This document shows, one piece after another, positions 18,931-29,531 of a DNA stretch of 64,000 nt. Where the stretch lies: NCBI RefSeq assembly GCF_014138625.1, contig NZ_JACJHY010000006.1, positions 124,001 to 188,000 of the forward strand, in the 5' to 3' direction. Under the pieces are notes generated by a model that saw only the letters and a list, made by a program, of their open reading frames with translations, ran no database searches and had not been told where the DNA came from. Position numbers and translations under genes: made by a program. The stretch's first letter is position 1. Every line of letters begins with the position of its first letter. The DNA is from Aminobacter ciceronei. GTDB taxonomy: Bacteria; Pseudomonadota; Alphaproteobacteria; Rhizobiales; Rhizobiaceae.

Positions 18931-19671
18931 CTACAGGATGTCGCGGCGGAAGTGTTGGGCAAGCATGCGGTAGAATGGCACCTCGCCACCCGGCTGGAGT
19001 CCGGGATCGACAGCTAGCCGCTGCCTCAGGTCGCCAAGCACCGACTGGGTGATCGCCGGAATGTCGGCCTGCATGGCATCTGCCAAGGGCAACCAGATCA
19101 GTTCCTCGAGCTCGTTTGTCGGTCCGCCCTGAGGCAACTCGACCGCGACGTCGCTGCGCCAGGCGGAGAGGAAGCGTGTGTCGAAACGCCTGACCCGGCC
19201 GGGAGGGGTCACCGCGCGCGCGATGAAGCGCAGGCAGCCGAGCGCAGGCGCGACGCCATGCTCGGCAAAGCCTTGCCAGTCGGCCTTGGTGGTCGAGAAC
19301 GGGCCGCGCCGGCCGATCAGAAGCCCTGCTTCTTCGTAGGTTTCGCGAACAGCCGAAAGCGCGATCGCCCGGGCGCGCGCGACGCTGACCCGGCCGGTGC
19401 CGGCGCGCAGCTTGTCCTGCTCGTCGGGATGGAGCTCTTCGGCCACCTTGATGCGGCTGTCTGCCGGGTCGGTGCGGCCACCGGGAAAGACGAACTTTCC
19501 GGGCATGAAGGCATGCTTCATGTGGCGCCGGCCCATCAGCACCAGCACGTCGTCGCCCTTGCGGTCGAGCAGGATCAACGTCGCCGCGTCGCGCGGACGC
19601 AAGGGGGCTGGTCCTTTGGCCATTTCCCTGGCTTCGAGCCTGTCGAGGTCTGCTTTGCTAATGCCATCCAT
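18931..19671 (-). CDS. NUDIX hydrolase
   Basis: A 246-residue NUDIX protein that hydrolyses a nucleoside diphosphate linked to another moiety. The catalytic part of the Nudix box is clear: REtyEEAGL (consensus REUxEExGU). Upstream LDRKGDDVLVLMGRR and FVFPGGRTDPAD form the usual beta-strands. The size and the C-terminal extension resemble RNU/NUDT7-19-type proteins more than MutT. The substrate is not predictable. Confidence 0.8.
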   Translation of the reverse strand: MDGISKADLDRLEAREMAKGPAPLRPRDAATLILLDRKGDDVLVLMGRRHMKHAFMPGKFVFPGGRTDPADSRIKVAEELHPDEQDKLRAGTGRVSVARARAIALSAVRETYEEAGLLIGRRGPFSTTKADWQGFAEHGVAPALGCLRFIARAVTPPGRVRRFDTRFLSAWRSDVAVELPQGGPTNELEELIWLPLADAMQADIPAITQSVLGDLRQRLAVDPGLQPGGEVPFYRMLAQHFRRDIL

Positions 19672-19744
19672 CGCGGCTGTCCTAACGGAATGTCGGGTTG
19701 GACGGAAGCACTTGCTTGCTCTTGGGCATTGCGCCAGCGCGGGG

Positions 19745-20188
19745 TCAAGCCTCGGGATGCGTTTCGATCACGTCTTCTTCGCCGCCGAAGCCGTGCATGT
19801 AGAGCGCCCATTGCATGCCGACCACGGCGCCCTTCATCGGGCGCAGCAGCGCGAGCGCGGAAACGATGGTCAGTGGTACCCAGATCAGCAGATGCTGCCA
19901 TAGGGCCAGCTTGCTGGTCGCCTCGACGCCCATGAAGGCGCCGACGACGATGTGGCCGACGATGACAACCACGAGATAGGCGGGCAGGTCGTCGGCGCGA
20001 TGATGGAAAATCTCCTCGTGGCAGACTTCGCATCTGTCGACAGTCTTGACGAACGACGCAAACAGCCGGCCTTGGCCGCAGTTCGGGCACTTGCAGAGCA
20101 GGCCCCGCTTGATCGCTTGCCAGACCGGCCGAGGTTCACGCGCAACCTTGTGGTGGTTGCCGCCGAATACCTGCTCTTCCATCGTCAT
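19745..20188 (-). CDS. DUF983 family zinc-ribbon membrane protein
   Basis: 147 residues. An N-terminal zinc ribbon CPNCGQG ... CEVCHEE (two CxxC pairs) is followed by two hydrophobic helices around VVVIVGHIVVGAFMG and LLIWVPLTIVSALALL. This is the standard DUF983 layout, function unknown. Its start overlaps the rnr stop by 4 bp, implying coupling with RNase R. That arrangement recurs in Rhizobiales (from memory). Confidence 0.83.
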   Translation of the reverse strand: MTMEEQVFGGNHHKVAREPRPVWQAIKRGLLCKCPNCGQGRLFASFVKTVDRCEVCHEEIFHHRADDLPAYLVVVIVGHIVVGAFMGVEATSKLALWQHLLIWVPLTIVSALALLRPMKGAVVGMQWALYMHGFGGEEDVIETHPEA

Positions 20189-22500
20189 CTCCTGCCGCGA
20201 GGTCCTCGCCGTGGCTGGGAGGCGCGGGCACGCGTTCGTTGCCCCTTGGTCTTGTGGAAGGACCGCTTGGAACCGGGCAGGGGCTTCGGTTCGGTCAGCA
20301 TCTCGAAGCGCATGGCACCCGCCAGCGGCGCGATCTCGACCAGCTTGACCTCGACACGGTCGGCGAGCTGGTAGCCCTTGCCGGAGCGTTCGCCGAACAG
20401 GGCGCGGGCTGCTTCGTCGAAATGGTAATAGTCGTCACCTAGCGATGACACCGGGATGAAACCATCCGCGCCATATTGCGGCAATTGGACAAATAGTCCC
20501 GCCTTGACGACGCCGGAAATGCGCGCCTCGAATGTCTCGTCGACGCGCTCGGCCAGGAAACCCGCGACCAGCCTGTCGACGGTCTCGCGCTCTGCTGCCA
20601 TGGCGCGGCGTTCCGTCTGCGAGATCAGCCCGGCGGTCTCTTCCAGCCGCGCTTCCTCCTGGGGCGTCAGGCCGCCGGCACCGAGGCCGAGCGACCCAAT
20701 CAGCGCGCGATGCACGATGAGGTCGGCATAACGGCGGATCGGCGAGGTGAAATGCGCGTAGCGGCGCAAATTGAGGCCGAAGTGACCGATATTGTCGGGA
20801 TTGTATTCGGCCTGGCTCTGCGAACGCAGCACCACCTCGTTGACGAGCTGCTCATTGTCGCCGCCGCGCACCTGCTCGAGGATGCCGTTGAACTGGCTTG
20901 GACGCATCGCGGCCCCACGCGCCAGCGACAGGCCGATCGTCTGCAGGAATTCGCGCAGCGATTCCTGCTTGGCCAGCGAAGGGCCGTCATGGATGCGGTA
21001 GACGAGCTTCTGCTTCTTGTTCTCCAGCGTCTCGGCAGCCGCGACGTTCGCCTGGATCATGAACTCTTCGATCAGCTTGTGGGCGTCGAGGCGATCGGGA
21101 ACGATGACGCGGTCCACCGTGCCGTCCGGCTTGAGCAGGATCTTGCGTTCGGGCAGGTCGAGTTCGAGCGGCTGGCGACTGTCGCGGCCGCGCTTGAGCA
21201 CGTCATAGGCGGCCCATAACGGCTTGAGGACGGTCTCCAGGATCGGCCCGGTCTTCTCATCCGGGATGCCATCGATGGCGGCTTGCGCCTGCGGATAGGC
21301 GAGGCGGGCCGAAGACCGCATCATGATGCGGTGGAAGGCGTGCCTGATCTTGCGGCCCTCGGCCGAAAACGTCATGCGCACGGCCAGCGCCGGGCGGTCG
21401 ACACCTTCGCGCAGCGAGCACAGATCGTTGGAGATGCGCTCGGGCAGCATCGGCACGACGCGGTCGGGGAAGTAGACCGAGTTGCCGCGCTTCAGTGCCT
21501 CGTTGTCGAGCGCCGTGCCCGGACGGACATAGGCTGCCACGTCGGCGATAGCGACGGTGACGATGAAGCCGCCGGGGTTCTTCTCGTCGCTGTCGGCGAC
21601 GGCATAGACGGCGTCGTCGTGATCCTTGGCGTCGGCGGGGTCGATGGTGACCAACGGCAGCTCGCGCCAGTCCTCGCGCTTGCCGTCTAGCGTCGCCGGT
21701 TTCACGGCCTCGGCTTCGGCGATCACGTCGGCGGGGAATATGTGGGGAATGTCGTGGGCATGGATGGCGATCATCGAGACCGCCTTCTCATTGGTCAACG
21801 AACCCAGTACCGAGACCACCTTGGCGCGCGGCAGGCCGTAACGGCTGGCCCGTTCCGGCACCACTTCGACCAGATCGCCGTCCTTGGCGCCGTTGTGGTG
21901 GTCCTTGTCGATCACCAGCTCGGGCTGGCGGCGTTCAACCGGCTCGATGCGGAAGCTGCCGTCCTTGAGGATGCGGAAAATGCCGAGCGCCGTGTCGGCG
22001 CGCTTCTCGAACATCTTCATCACGCGGGCGGTGTAGGCCGGCTCGTTGTCGTCGATATGATCGTCGACGGGGAAGGTCTTGGCCAGCACGCGGTCGCCGA
22101 CGCCGGGCACAGGTCCATTGCCGCTGCGCGACAGCTTGATGGCCACGATCGGGCCGTCAGGCTGTTCGGAGGCGCGGGCCAAAAGCGTGCCTTCGGCGTC
22201 GCGGCCAAAAATGTCGAGCACGGCGACATGCGGCAACGCGCCGGCGCGGGTCAGGCGCTTGCGGCTCTTTTCCAGCAGACCTTCGTCCTGCAACTCGCGC
22301 AGCAGGTGCTTCAGCCAGATGCGGTCGTCATTCTTGAGCGCAAAGGCCTTGGCGATGTCGCGCTTGCCGCTGCGGTCAGGATTCTCGGCGATGTAGCGCA
22401 GAATCTCGTCCCGCGACGGCCGGTAGACGTCCTTGCCACGGACCTCGTCGCTTGCGGCGCGTCTGGTGCCGGCATTTCGTCCGGAAATCTTTCGCGCCAC
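20185..22500 (-). CDS. rnr: Ribonuclease R
   Basis: 771-residue 3'-5' exoribonuclease that degrades structured RNA. Order: N-terminal winged-helix-like and cold-shock OB domains, the RNB catalytic domain with the Mg-binding Asp cluster in DPADAKDHDDAV, then an S1 domain and a Lys/Arg-rich tail that helps bind RNA. The start codon is GTG (MARKISGRNAG). It lies 6 bp after topA on the same strand, so topA-rnr-DUF983 form one unit. Confidence 0.95.
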   Translation of the reverse strand: MARKISGRNAGTRRAASDEVRGKDVYRPSRDEILRYIAENPDRSGKRDIAKAFALKNDDRIWLKHLLRELQDEGLLEKSRKRLTRAGALPHVAVLDIFGRDAEGTLLARASEQPDGPIVAIKLSRSGNGPVPGVGDRVLAKTFPVDDHIDDNEPAYTARVMKMFEKRADTALGIFRILKDGSFRIEPVERRQPELVIDKDHHNGAKDGDLVEVVPERASRYGLPRAKVVSVLGSLTNEKAVSMIAIHAHDIPHIFPADVIAEAEAVKPATLDGKREDWRELPLVTIDPADAKDHDDAVYAVADSDEKNPGGFIVTVAIADVAAYVRPGTALDNEALKRGNSVYFPDRVVPMLPERISNDLCSLREGVDRPALAVRMTFSAEGRKIRHAFHRIMMRSSARLAYPQAQAAIDGIPDEKTGPILETVLKPLWAAYDVLKRGRDSRQPLELDLPERKILLKPDGTVDRVIVPDRLDAHKLIEEFMIQANVAAAETLENKKQKLVYRIHDGPSLAKQESLREFLQTIGLSLARGAAMRPSQFNGILEQVRGGDNEQLVNEVVLRSQSQAEYNPDNIGHFGLNLRRYAHFTSPIRRYADLIVHRALIGSLGLGAGGLTPQEEARLEETAGLISQTERRAMAAERETVDRLVAGFLAERVDETFEARISGVVKAGLFVQLPQYGADGFIPVSSLGDDYYHFDEAARALFGERSGKGYQLADRVEVKLVEIAPLAGAMRFEMLTEPKPLPGSKRSFHKTKGQRTRARASQPRRGPRGRR

Positions 22501-22506
22501 GGTCGC

Positions 22507-25119
22507 CTAGTCCTTCTTCTTGGCCTTGCTGGCGGCCGCTTTTTTGGTTGTGCTGGCCGCCGGCTTCTTGGCGGCTCGGGCAGGCTTCTTGGCGCCACCG
22601 CCTTTCGCCTCTTTTTCGGCGATCAGCGCGAGTGCCGTTTCCATCGTCACGGTGGCCGGATCGGTGTTCTTCGGCAAGGTAGCATTGACCTTGCCGAAAT
22701 TGACATAGGCGCCGTACTTGCCGTCGCGCACGGTGACGTTGCCGCCTCCGGCGGGGTGTTCGCCGAGATCCTTCAACGCCGCCGGCGTACCGCCGCCGCG
22801 TCCGCCCTTGCCCTTGGCCTGCTTTTCGGCAAGCACCGTGACCGCGCGGTTGAGGCCGATCGAGAACACGTCCTCGATGCTTTCGAGATTGGCATAAGCG
22901 CCGTCATGCAGCACGAACGGGCCGTAGCGGCCAAGCCCGGCCGAGATCATCTTGCCCGTCTCTGGGTGCTGGCCGACATCGCGTGGCAGTGCCAGCAAGG
23001 CGAGCGCCTTTTCGTGATCGATGGACGCAGCCGCCCAGCCCTTGGGCAGGCTGGAGCGCTTGGCGTCCTTGCCGTCACCGCGCTGGATGTAGGGGCCGAA
23101 GCGGCCGCTGCGCAGCGTGATCTCTTCATTGGTGTAGGGATCGCTGCCCAGAACCTTGGTGCCGTCTTCGAGGCCGCCATTGTCGCCGTTGCCGCCGGGG
23201 CCGTCGAGCTGGCGGGTGAAGCCGCATTCGGGATAGTTGGAGCAGCCGACGAAGGCGCCGTACTTGCCGAGCTTGAGCGACAGGTTGCCGGTGCCGCATT
23301 TCGGGCAGATACGCGGGTTCGATCCGTCCTCGCGTTCCGGGAAGACCAGTGGCGCGAGTTCCTCGTTCAGCGCGTCGAGCACGTTGGTGACGCGCAGTTC
23401 CTTGATCTCATCGACCGCACCCGAGAAGTCCTTCCAGAAATCGGCCAGCACGTCGCGCCAGGCGAGCTTGCCGTCCGAGACTTCATCGAGCTTTTCCTCG
23501 AGCGAGGCGGTGAAGTCGTACTCGACATAGTGCCGGAAGAAACTCTCCATGAAGGCCGTGACCAGCCGGCCCTTGGCCTGGGGCACGAGCTTGCGGTTCT
23601 CGATCTTCACATAGTCGCGGTCCTCAAGCGTCTTGAGCGTGGCGACATAGGTCGAGGGCCGGCCGATGCCGAGCTCTTCCATCTTCTTGATGAAGCTGGC
23701 TTCGGAGTAGCGGGGCGGCGGCTCAGTGGTGTGATGGCTGGCGTCGACGCTCTCGCGCTTCAGCGTTTCGTCGGCGCGGATCTCGGGCAGGCGACGGCTT
23801 TCCTCGTCTTCCGAATCCTCGTCCTTCTGCTCGGTATAAGCGGCGATGAAGCCGTCGAAACGGGTGACCGAACCGACGGCGCGCAGGCCGGCGATTCTTG
23901 ACCCGTTGCGCGCCTCGATCTCGACCGTGGTGCGCTCGATCTCGGCCGGCTGCATCTGGCTGGCAATGGCGCGCTTCCAGATCATCTCATAGAGCCGGGC
24001 CTGGTCGGCATCGAGGAATTTGCGCATCTCTGCCGGCGTGCGATTGAAGTCGGTCGGCCGAATGGCTTCGTGCGCTTCCTGGGCGTTCTTGGCCTTGGTG
24101 GTGTACTGGCGCGCCTTTTCGGGCAGGTACTTTGTGCCGAATTCCTTGGCGATGGCATTGCGTGCGGCTTCGATCGCCTCCGGCGCCATCTGGACGCCGT
24201 CGGTACGCATATAGGTGATCAGGCCGGCGGTCTCGCCACCGATCTCCATGCCTTCATAGAGGCGCTGGGCGACCTGCATGGTGCGGCTTGCCGAGAAGCC
24301 GAGGCGCGACGACGCAGCCTGCTGCAAGGTCGAGGTGGTGAAGGGCGCGCTCGGGTTGCGCCGGGTCGGCTTGGCCTCGACCGACAGCGTCTTGAAGCTT
24401 GCGCCATCGAGCATCGCCTTGATGTCATCGGCCATGGCCTGCGACGAGATGTCGAGCTTCTGCAGCTTCTTGCCGTCGAAGGCGGTCAGCCTGGCTTCAA
24501 AGTTTTCGGCACGCGGCGTGCCGAGGATGGCGGCGATCTGCCAGTATTCCTCACGCACGAAACGTTCGATCTCGGCTTCGCGGTCGCAGACGAAGCGCAA
24601 GGCCACCGACTGCACGCGGCCAGCCGAACGGGCGCCGGGCAGTTTGCGCCACAGCACAGGCGACAGGGTGAAGCCGACAAGATAGTCGAGCGCGCGGCGC
24701 GCCAGATAGGCATCGACCAGCGGCGGGTCGATCTCGCGCGGATTGGAGATGGCTTCGAGCACTGCCTGCTTGGTGATCGAGTTGAAGGCGACGCGCTTGA
24801 TCGTCTTGTCCTTCAGCACGCGCTTCTGCTTCAGCACCTCGAGTACGTGCCAGGCGATGGCTTCACCTTCGCGATCCGGATCGGTTGCGAGGATCAGGCC
24901 GTCGGCTTCCTTGACCGCCTTGGCGATATCGCTGAGCCGCTTGGCCGATGCGGTGTCGACCGACCAGGACATGGCAAAATCGTCTTCCGGCTTCACCGAG
25001 CCGTCCTTGGCCGGCAAATCGCGGACATGGCCGAACGAGGCGAGAACCTTGTAGTTCCGGCCCAGGTACTTGTTGATGCTTTTCACCTTGTTCGGTGACT
25101 CGACGACAACGACGTCCAT
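22507..25119 (-). CDS. topA: DNA topoisomerase I
   Basis: 870-residue type IA topoisomerase that relaxes negative supercoils. N-terminal Toprim domain (MDVVVVESPNKVKSI), acidic DPDREGEAIAWH, catalytic Tyr303 in ITYMRTDG, a C-terminal Cys4 zinc ribbon (CPKCG ... CSNYPEC), further repeats of the type KYGAYVNFGK without Cys, and a Lys/Ala-rich tail. The ATG at 25119 is chosen because the upstream codons back to 25149 do not belong to the family and the Toprim strand begins at once. Confidence 0.95.
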   Translation of the reverse strand: MDVVVVESPNKVKSINKYLGRNYKVLASFGHVRDLPAKDGSVKPEDDFAMSWSVDTASAKRLSDIAKAVKEADGLILATDPDREGEAIAWHVLEVLKQKRVLKDKTIKRVAFNSITKQAVLEAISNPREIDPPLVDAYLARRALDYLVGFTLSPVLWRKLPGARSAGRVQSVALRFVCDREAEIERFVREEYWQIAAILGTPRAENFEARLTAFDGKKLQKLDISSQAMADDIKAMLDGASFKTLSVEAKPTRRNPSAPFTTSTLQQAASSRLGFSASRTMQVAQRLYEGMEIGGETAGLITYMRTDGVQMAPEAIEAARNAIAKEFGTKYLPEKARQYTTKAKNAQEAHEAIRPTDFNRTPAEMRKFLDADQARLYEMIWKRAIASQMQPAEIERTTVEIEARNGSRIAGLRAVGSVTRFDGFIAAYTEQKDEDSEDEESRRLPEIRADETLKRESVDASHHTTEPPPRYSEASFIKKMEELGIGRPSTYVATLKTLEDRDYVKIENRKLVPQAKGRLVTAFMESFFRHYVEYDFTASLEEKLDEVSDGKLAWRDVLADFWKDFSGAVDEIKELRVTNVLDALNEELAPLVFPEREDGSNPRICPKCGTGNLSLKLGKYGAFVGCSNYPECGFTRQLDGPGGNGDNGGLEDGTKVLGSDPYTNEEITLRSGRFGPYIQRGDGKDAKRSSLPKGWAAASIDHEKALALLALPRDVGQHPETGKMISAGLGRYGPFVLHDGAYANLESIEDVFSIGLNRAVTVLAEKQAKGKGGRGGGTPAALKDLGEHPAGGGNVTVRDGKYGAYVNFGKVNATLPKNTDPATVTMETALALIAEKEAKGGGAKKPARAAKKPAASTTKKAAASKAKKKD

Positions 25120-25512
25120 ATGTGGCTGATTTTCCAGTGAAGCGCCCAAACAACGGCAAACGGCGCGTGGCGAAGATTTTCAATTCGCTCGTCACATGGC
25201 CGCGCTTTTCGGTCCGGTCAAGGGGAAGGGGGCAAAAACGACGGTGAAGAACCGGATTGCAATCCTGGGTATATTAATTCATCCTATTGCAATCTATACT
25301 AGATTTGCTGAATGTCCACCATCGCCGGTTGAGCCGGCCATTGGCGTTGAAATCGGCCTTGGTCACGCGACTCACGCGGGGCGGCAGAGGGCCCCTTCCG
25401 GACAAGCAGGCACCTGCGCAAAGGCGGGCCAAAACTCTTGATTCCATACTGTCGATGCCCGGCCAGCTCGGCATCCTGGTCGACGCCTCGTGTCGCCCCC
25501 GGCGAGCGCCCG
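25120..25512. promoter_or_regulatory. Gene-free interval upstream of topA
   Basis: This 393-bp interval must hold the topA promoter (minus strand). It has an AT-rich core near 25255-25310 with two copies of the palindromic word ATTGCAAT (inside 25255-25264 and 25286-25294), 30 bp apart, and TATATTAATT between them. A paired operator in phase on the helix is possible. Small ORFs here are not protein-like. Confidence 0.35.
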
Positions 25513-26646
25513 TCACATGTCGGGCTCAACGAGCGAAACACGCCCGCCTGAATGGCGCTCGAGCCGACCGGCGAGGTCGAGCTCCAGAAGGATCATGAAG
25601 ATCTGCGCCGGATGAAGCCCGGTGTGGCGGATCAATTCATCGACCTCGACGGGAACCGGGCCGAGCGCCTCGATCACCCGGGCGCGGTCGCCGTCGACGG
25701 GTGGCGGCGTCGCGGTGAAATCAGGCGGTTCCTCGAGTCTGGCCGGTGCAAAAGGCTGGCGTCCAACCAGCGGCGCCAGAGCTTCCAGCACGTCGGCAGC
25801 CTCTGTCACCAGCGTCGCGCCGTCCTTGAGCAGGCCGTTGCTGCCGGCGGCGCGTGGGTCGAGCGGCGAGCCGGGCACGGCGAAGACCAGGCGTCCCATC
25901 TCGCCGGCAAGCCGCGCGCTGATCAGCGAACCCGAACGTTGAGCCGCCTCGACGACGACAAGTCCGAGCGAAAGGCCGGCGACGATGCGATTGCGACGCG
26001 GAAAGTCCTGGGCGCGTGGCTCCCAGCCGAACGGCATTTCGGAGACGATGGCACCGCGTTCGGCGATCTCGTCGCAGAGGCCGACATTCTCGGGCGGGTA
26101 GGGGCGATCGATGCCGCCGGCCAGGACACCGACCGTGCCCGTGTCGAGGCTGCCCTGATGGGCCGCGGTGTCGATGCCGCGGGCCAGTCCCGAGATCACG
26201 CCATAGCCGTTGCGACCAAGCTCCGAGGCAAGCATGCGCGCCATCTTGATGCCGGCGAGCGAGGCGTTGCGCGCGCCGACGATGGCCACCGGCGGCAAGC
26301 CGAAGATGGCAGCGGTGCCCTTGACGGCGAGCAGCGGCGGTGGGTTGTCCATGCGCGTGAGCGTCTGCGGGTAGTCGTGCTCGCCAAGCGCAACGAAGCG
26401 CGCGCCGCATCTGCGCGCCAGCTGCATCTCCACCTCTGCCTCGGCCATCGAGGGAACCCGAACCGGGCGGTTTGCGCCGCCGGCCATCATGATTTCGGGC
26501 AGCATCTCAATTGCCGTTTCGGCGGATCCGAAGCGGTTGATCAGGTCGCGAAAACTTGCGGGGCCGACATTTGGCGTACGGATCAGGCGCAGCCAATGAA
26601 GCCGCTGCCGGTCGCTGAGATGCGGCCCGGCGGCGGCGCGGGTCAT
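25513..26646 (-). CDS. dprA: DNA-processing protein DprA
   Basis: 377-residue Rossmann-type protein that loads RecA on incoming single-stranded DNA in natural transformation. Core motifs: [36 protein letters not shown] and [12 protein letters not shown]. An N-terminal SAM-like region ([17 protein letters not shown]) and a C-terminal winged-helix DML1-like segment ([11 protein letters not shown]) are present, so it is full length. plsY upstream overlaps by 4 bp. No other competence gene is nearby. Confidence 0.94.
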   Translation of the reverse strand: MTRAAAGPHLSDRQRLHWLRLIRTPNVGPASFRDLINRFGSAETAIEMLPEIMMAGGANRPVRVPSMAEAEVEMQLARRCGARFVALGEHDYPQTLTRMDNPPPLLAVKGTAAIFGLPPVAIVGARNASLAGIKMARMLASELGRNGYGVISGLARGIDTAAHQGSLDTGTVGVLAGGIDRPYPPENVGLCDEIAERGAIVSEMPFGWEPRAQDFPRRNRIVAGLSLGLVVVEAAQRSGSLISARLAGEMGRLVFAVPGSPLDPRAAGSNGLLKDGATLVTEAADVLEALAPLVGRQPFAPARLEEPPDFTATPPPVDGDRARVIEALGPVPVEVDELIRHTGLHPAQIFMILLELDLAGRLERHSGGRVSLVEPDM

Positions 26647-27257
26647 CCCTTGGACCCGATCCGCGATTCAGTGCCAGCAAGCAGACGCGAGATGTTGGCG
26701 CGGTGGCGGATGAAGACGATCAGGCTCATCAGGGCCAGCAGGCCGGCGGCCTTGGGCATGTCGATCATATAAAGAGCAATCGGCACGACGATGGCGGCAG
26801 TCAGCGCGGCGAGCGACGAGTAGCGGCTGACGAAGGCGACGAGCAGCCAGGTAACGGCGAAGGCAAGCGCGCCGAGCCCCGACAGGCCGAACAGCACGCC
26901 GAGATAGGTGGCGACGCCCTTGCCGCCCTTGAAGCCGAGCCAGATCGGATAGAGATGGCCGATGAAGGCGCCGAGGCCAGCGGCAAGGGCCGCGTCGTGG
27001 CTCCAACGCGCGGCGATGATCACCGCGACCGTGCCCTTGAGCGCGTCGAGCAGCAGCGTTGCGGCCGCCAGCTTCTTGTTGCCGGTGCGCAGGACGTTGG
27101 TGGCGCCGATATTGCCCGAGCCGATCTTGCGTACGTCGCCAAGGCCGGCCGCGCGGGTCAGCAGCAGGCCGAACGGAATCGAGCCGAGGGCGTAGCCGAA
27201 TACGGCGGCCGCGATGAGCACGTGCAGGGCCGTCGGAAAGATGTCATCCGGCATCAA
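26643..27257 (-). CDS. plsY: Acyl-phosphate:glycerol-3-phosphate acyltransferase
   Basis: 204-residue integral membrane enzyme that makes lysophosphatidic acid. It has five to six helices and the three PlsY loop motifs: [18 protein letters not shown], and FKGGKGVAT in the central loop. The gene starts with ATG ATG, so 27257 or 27254. It overlaps dprA (ATGA), and pyrC-like ends 25 bp upstream, so the order pyrB, pyrC-like, plsY, dprA is one operon. Confidence 0.94.
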   Translation of the reverse strand: MMPDDIFPTALHVLIAAAVFGYALGSIPFGLLLTRAAGLGDVRKIGSGNIGATNVLRTGNKKLAAATLLLDALKGTVAVIIAARWSHDAALAAGLGAFIGHLYPIWLGFKGGKGVATYLGVLFGLSGLGALAFAVTWLLVAFVSRYSSLAALTAAIVVPIALYMIDMPKAAGLLALMSLIVFIRHRANISRLLAGTESRIGSKG

Positions 27258-27282
27258 GGTCTGTGGTCTCCCCCGTGGCCCG

Positions 27283-28569
27283 TCAGGCCGAAAACACTGT
27301 GCGTCCGCCGACCAAGGTTTTCAAGACCTTGCCTTGCAGCCTCGCGCCTTCAAAGCAGGTGTTCTTGGAGCGCGAGCGGATGTCGGCCTCGCGCACCAGC
27401 CACGGCTCGCCAAGATCGACAAGCGCCAAATCTGCAATCGAACCGGGCTTCAGCGTGCCGCCCGGCAGGCCGAACAGCTTTGCCGGGGCGGTCGAAAGTG
27501 CATCGATGATGCGCAGCAGCGGCACTTCGCCATTGTGGTGCAGGCGCAAGGCCACGGCCAGCAGCGTCTCCAGGCCGATCGCGCCGACGGCGGCGTCGGC
27601 AAAGGGCAGACGCTTGGTGTCGACGTCCTGAGGGTCGTGCGAAGAAACGATCAGGTCGATTGTGCCGTCCTTCAACGCCTCGATCATGGCGATGCGGTCT
27701 TCCTCGGCGCGCAAGGGCGGCGCCAGCCGGAAGAAAGTGCGGTATTCGCCGACGTCGTTTTCGTTGAGCGACAGACTGTTGATCGAGACGCCTGCTGTGA
27801 CCTTGGCGCCGTCGGCCTTTGCGCGCGAAACGGCATTTGCTGCCATCGCAGTCGAGATTTTCGCCGCGTGGTAGTTGCCGCGAGTGAGCCTGGCGAGCGC
27901 CAGGTCGCGCTCGAGCGGGATAGTCTCGGCCTCGCGCGGAATGCCCGAAAGCCCGAGCCAGCTGGCGTAGAGGCCCTCGTTCATCACGCCTGTCGAGCCG
28001 AGATCGGCGTCCTGCGTTTCGTGTGCGATCACCGCGTCGAAGTCGCGGGCATAGGTCAGCGCCCGGCGCATCATCAGTGAGCTGGCGATGGTGTGGCGGC
28101 CGTCGGTGAAGGCGACAGCACCAGCTTCGCGCAGCATGCCGAACTCGGTCATCTCATGGCCGTCGAGGCCCTTGGTTATGGCCGCGGCGGGAAAGACGTT
28201 GACCGAGGCAGTATCCTTGGCCGTGCGCAGCACGAACTCGACCAGCGCGACATTGTCGATGACAGGATCGGTATCGGGCATCATCACGATCGAGGTCACG
28301 CCGCCTGCGGCGGCCGCGATGCTGGCCGAGGCAATCGTCTCGCGATGTTCGCCGCCGGGTTCGCCGATGAAGACCCTGCCGTCGATCAGGCCGGGTATGA
28401 TCGCCTTGCCTGTGCAGTCGATGACCTCGGCGCCGCCGGGAATGCCCTGATTGAGCGCATTGGCGCCTGCGGCGACGATCTTTTTGCCGTCGACGATGAC
28501 GGTTGCGGTCTCATCTATGCCGCGCGAGGGGTCAATGAGGCGGGCGCGCTGGAAAACCGTGATGCTCAT
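27283..28569 (-). CDS. pyrC: Dihydroorotase-like protein lacking metal ligands (PyrC'-type)
   Basis: 428-residue amidohydrolase-fold protein next to pyrB. In active class I dihydroorotases the first metal site reads D-x-H-x-H-L-R-x-P-G; here the aligned residues 63-72 read [10 protein letters not shown], so both His and the substrate-binding Arg are gone. The later catalytic Asp (TDHAPH) is replaced by Ser310 in SSHDPQD. By analogy with the inactive PyrC' of Pseudomonas, which holds the aspartate transcarbamoylase together, I infer a structural partner of PyrB. A working dihydroorotase must then be encoded elsewhere. It overlaps pyrB by 4 bp. Confidence 0.85.
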   Translation of the reverse strand: MSITVFQRARLIDPSRGIDETATVIVDGKKIVAAGANALNQGIPGGAEVIDCTGKAIIPGLIDGRVFIGEPGGEHRETIASASIAAAAGGVTSIVMMPDTDPVIDNVALVEFVLRTAKDTASVNVFPAAAITKGLDGHEMTEFGMLREAGAVAFTDGRHTIASSLMMRRALTYARDFDAVIAHETQDADLGSTGVMNEGLYASWLGLSGIPREAETIPLERDLALARLTRGNYHAAKISTAMAANAVSRAKADGAKVTAGVSINSLSLNENDVGEYRTFFRLAPPLRAEEDRIAMIEALKDGTIDLIVSSHDPQDVDTKRLPFADAAVGAIGLETLLAVALRLHHNGEVPLLRIIDALSTAPAKLFGLPGGTLKPGSIADLALVDLGEPWLVREADIRSRSKNTCFEGARLQGKVLKTLVGGRTVFSA

Positions 28570-29531
28570 GCGTTCTTTCCGTCGCGATTGCGGCGCGGGT
28601 CGAGCAGCGCTTCCATCACCGCCATGCGCACGGCGACGCCCATTTCCACCTGTTCCTGGATCACGCTCTGCGGGCCGTCGGCGATCTCCGAGGCGATTTC
28701 AACGCCGCGGTTCATCGGGCCGGGGTGCATCACCAGCGCGTCGGGCTTGGCCGCCTTCAGCTTCTCGGCGTCGAGGCCGTAATAGCGGAAGTACTCGCGT
28801 ACCGAAGGCACGAACGCGCCTGCCATGCGTTCGCGCTGCAGGCGCAGCATCATGACTACGTCGGCGTCCTTCAGGCCCTCGGCCATCGATTGCGTCACCT
28901 CGACGCCCATCTGGGCGATGCCGGAAGGCAGCAACGTCGAAGGAGCGACGACCTTGATGCGGGCGCCGAGCGCATTGAGCAGCAGGATGTTGGAGCGGGC
29001 GACGCGCGAATGCAGGATGTCGCCGCAGATCGCCACCGTAAGATGAGCAATGCGGCCCTTGGCGCGGCGGATGGTCAGTGCGTCGAGCAACGCCTGCGTC
29101 GGGTGCTCATGCGCGCCGTCGCCGGCATTGACCACCGAGCAGCCAACCTTTTGCGCCAACAGTGCGGCGGCACCCGCCGACTGGTGGCGAATGATCAGGA
29201 TGTCGGGCCGCATCGCGTTCAGCGTCATCGCCGTGTCGATCAGCGTTTCGCCCTTCTTCACCGAAGAGCTCGCCACCGACATGTTCATGACGTCGGCGCC
29301 GAGGCGTTTTCCGGCGAGCTCGAACGACGATTGCGTGCGCGTCGAGGCTTCATAGAACAGATTGATCTGGGTTCTGCCCCGCAACGTCGAAGTCTTCTTC
29401 TCCGACTGACGCGAAATGGAGACGGCCGCGTCGGCGCGGTCGAGCAATATTTCGATGTCGAATGGAGAAAGGTCGCGGATGCCAAGAAGATGGCGGTGCG
29501 GGTAGGGCGGCAGGGACGATAGGTCTGTCAT
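28566..29531 (-). CDS. pyrB: Aspartate carbamoyltransferase, catalytic chain
   Basis: 321-residue enzyme of pyrimidine synthesis (carbamoyl phosphate plus aspartate). Motifs: carbamoyl-phosphate loop STRTQSSFE, the Lys of the flexible loop in [19 protein letters not shown], and aspartate-site residues near the C-terminus (HPGPMNRG). No regulatory PyrI is adjacent, as expected for the class that pairs with a dihydroorotase-like subunit. It heads the pyrB-pyrC'-plsY-dprA unit. Confidence 0.95.
   Translation of the reverse strand: MTDLSSLPPYPHRHLLGIRDLSPFDIEILLDRADAAVSISRQSEKKTSTLRGRTQINLFYEASTRTQSSFELAGKRLGADVMNMSVASSSVKKGETLIDTAMTLNAMRPDILIIRHQSAGAAALLAQKVGCSVVNAGDGAHEHPTQALLDALTIRRAKGRIAHLTVAICGDILHSRVARSNILLLNALGARIKVVAPSTLLPSGIAQMGVEVTQSMAEGLKDADVVMMLRLQRERMAGAFVPSVREYFRYYGLDAEKLKAAKPDALVMHPGPMNRGVEIASEIADGPQSVIQEQVEMGVAVRMAVMEALLDPRRNRDGKNA

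Noticed and set aside
25287-25598. 103-codon plus-strand frame near dprA
   Set aside because: Arg/Ala-rich composition typical of a shadow frame, and it overlaps dprA.
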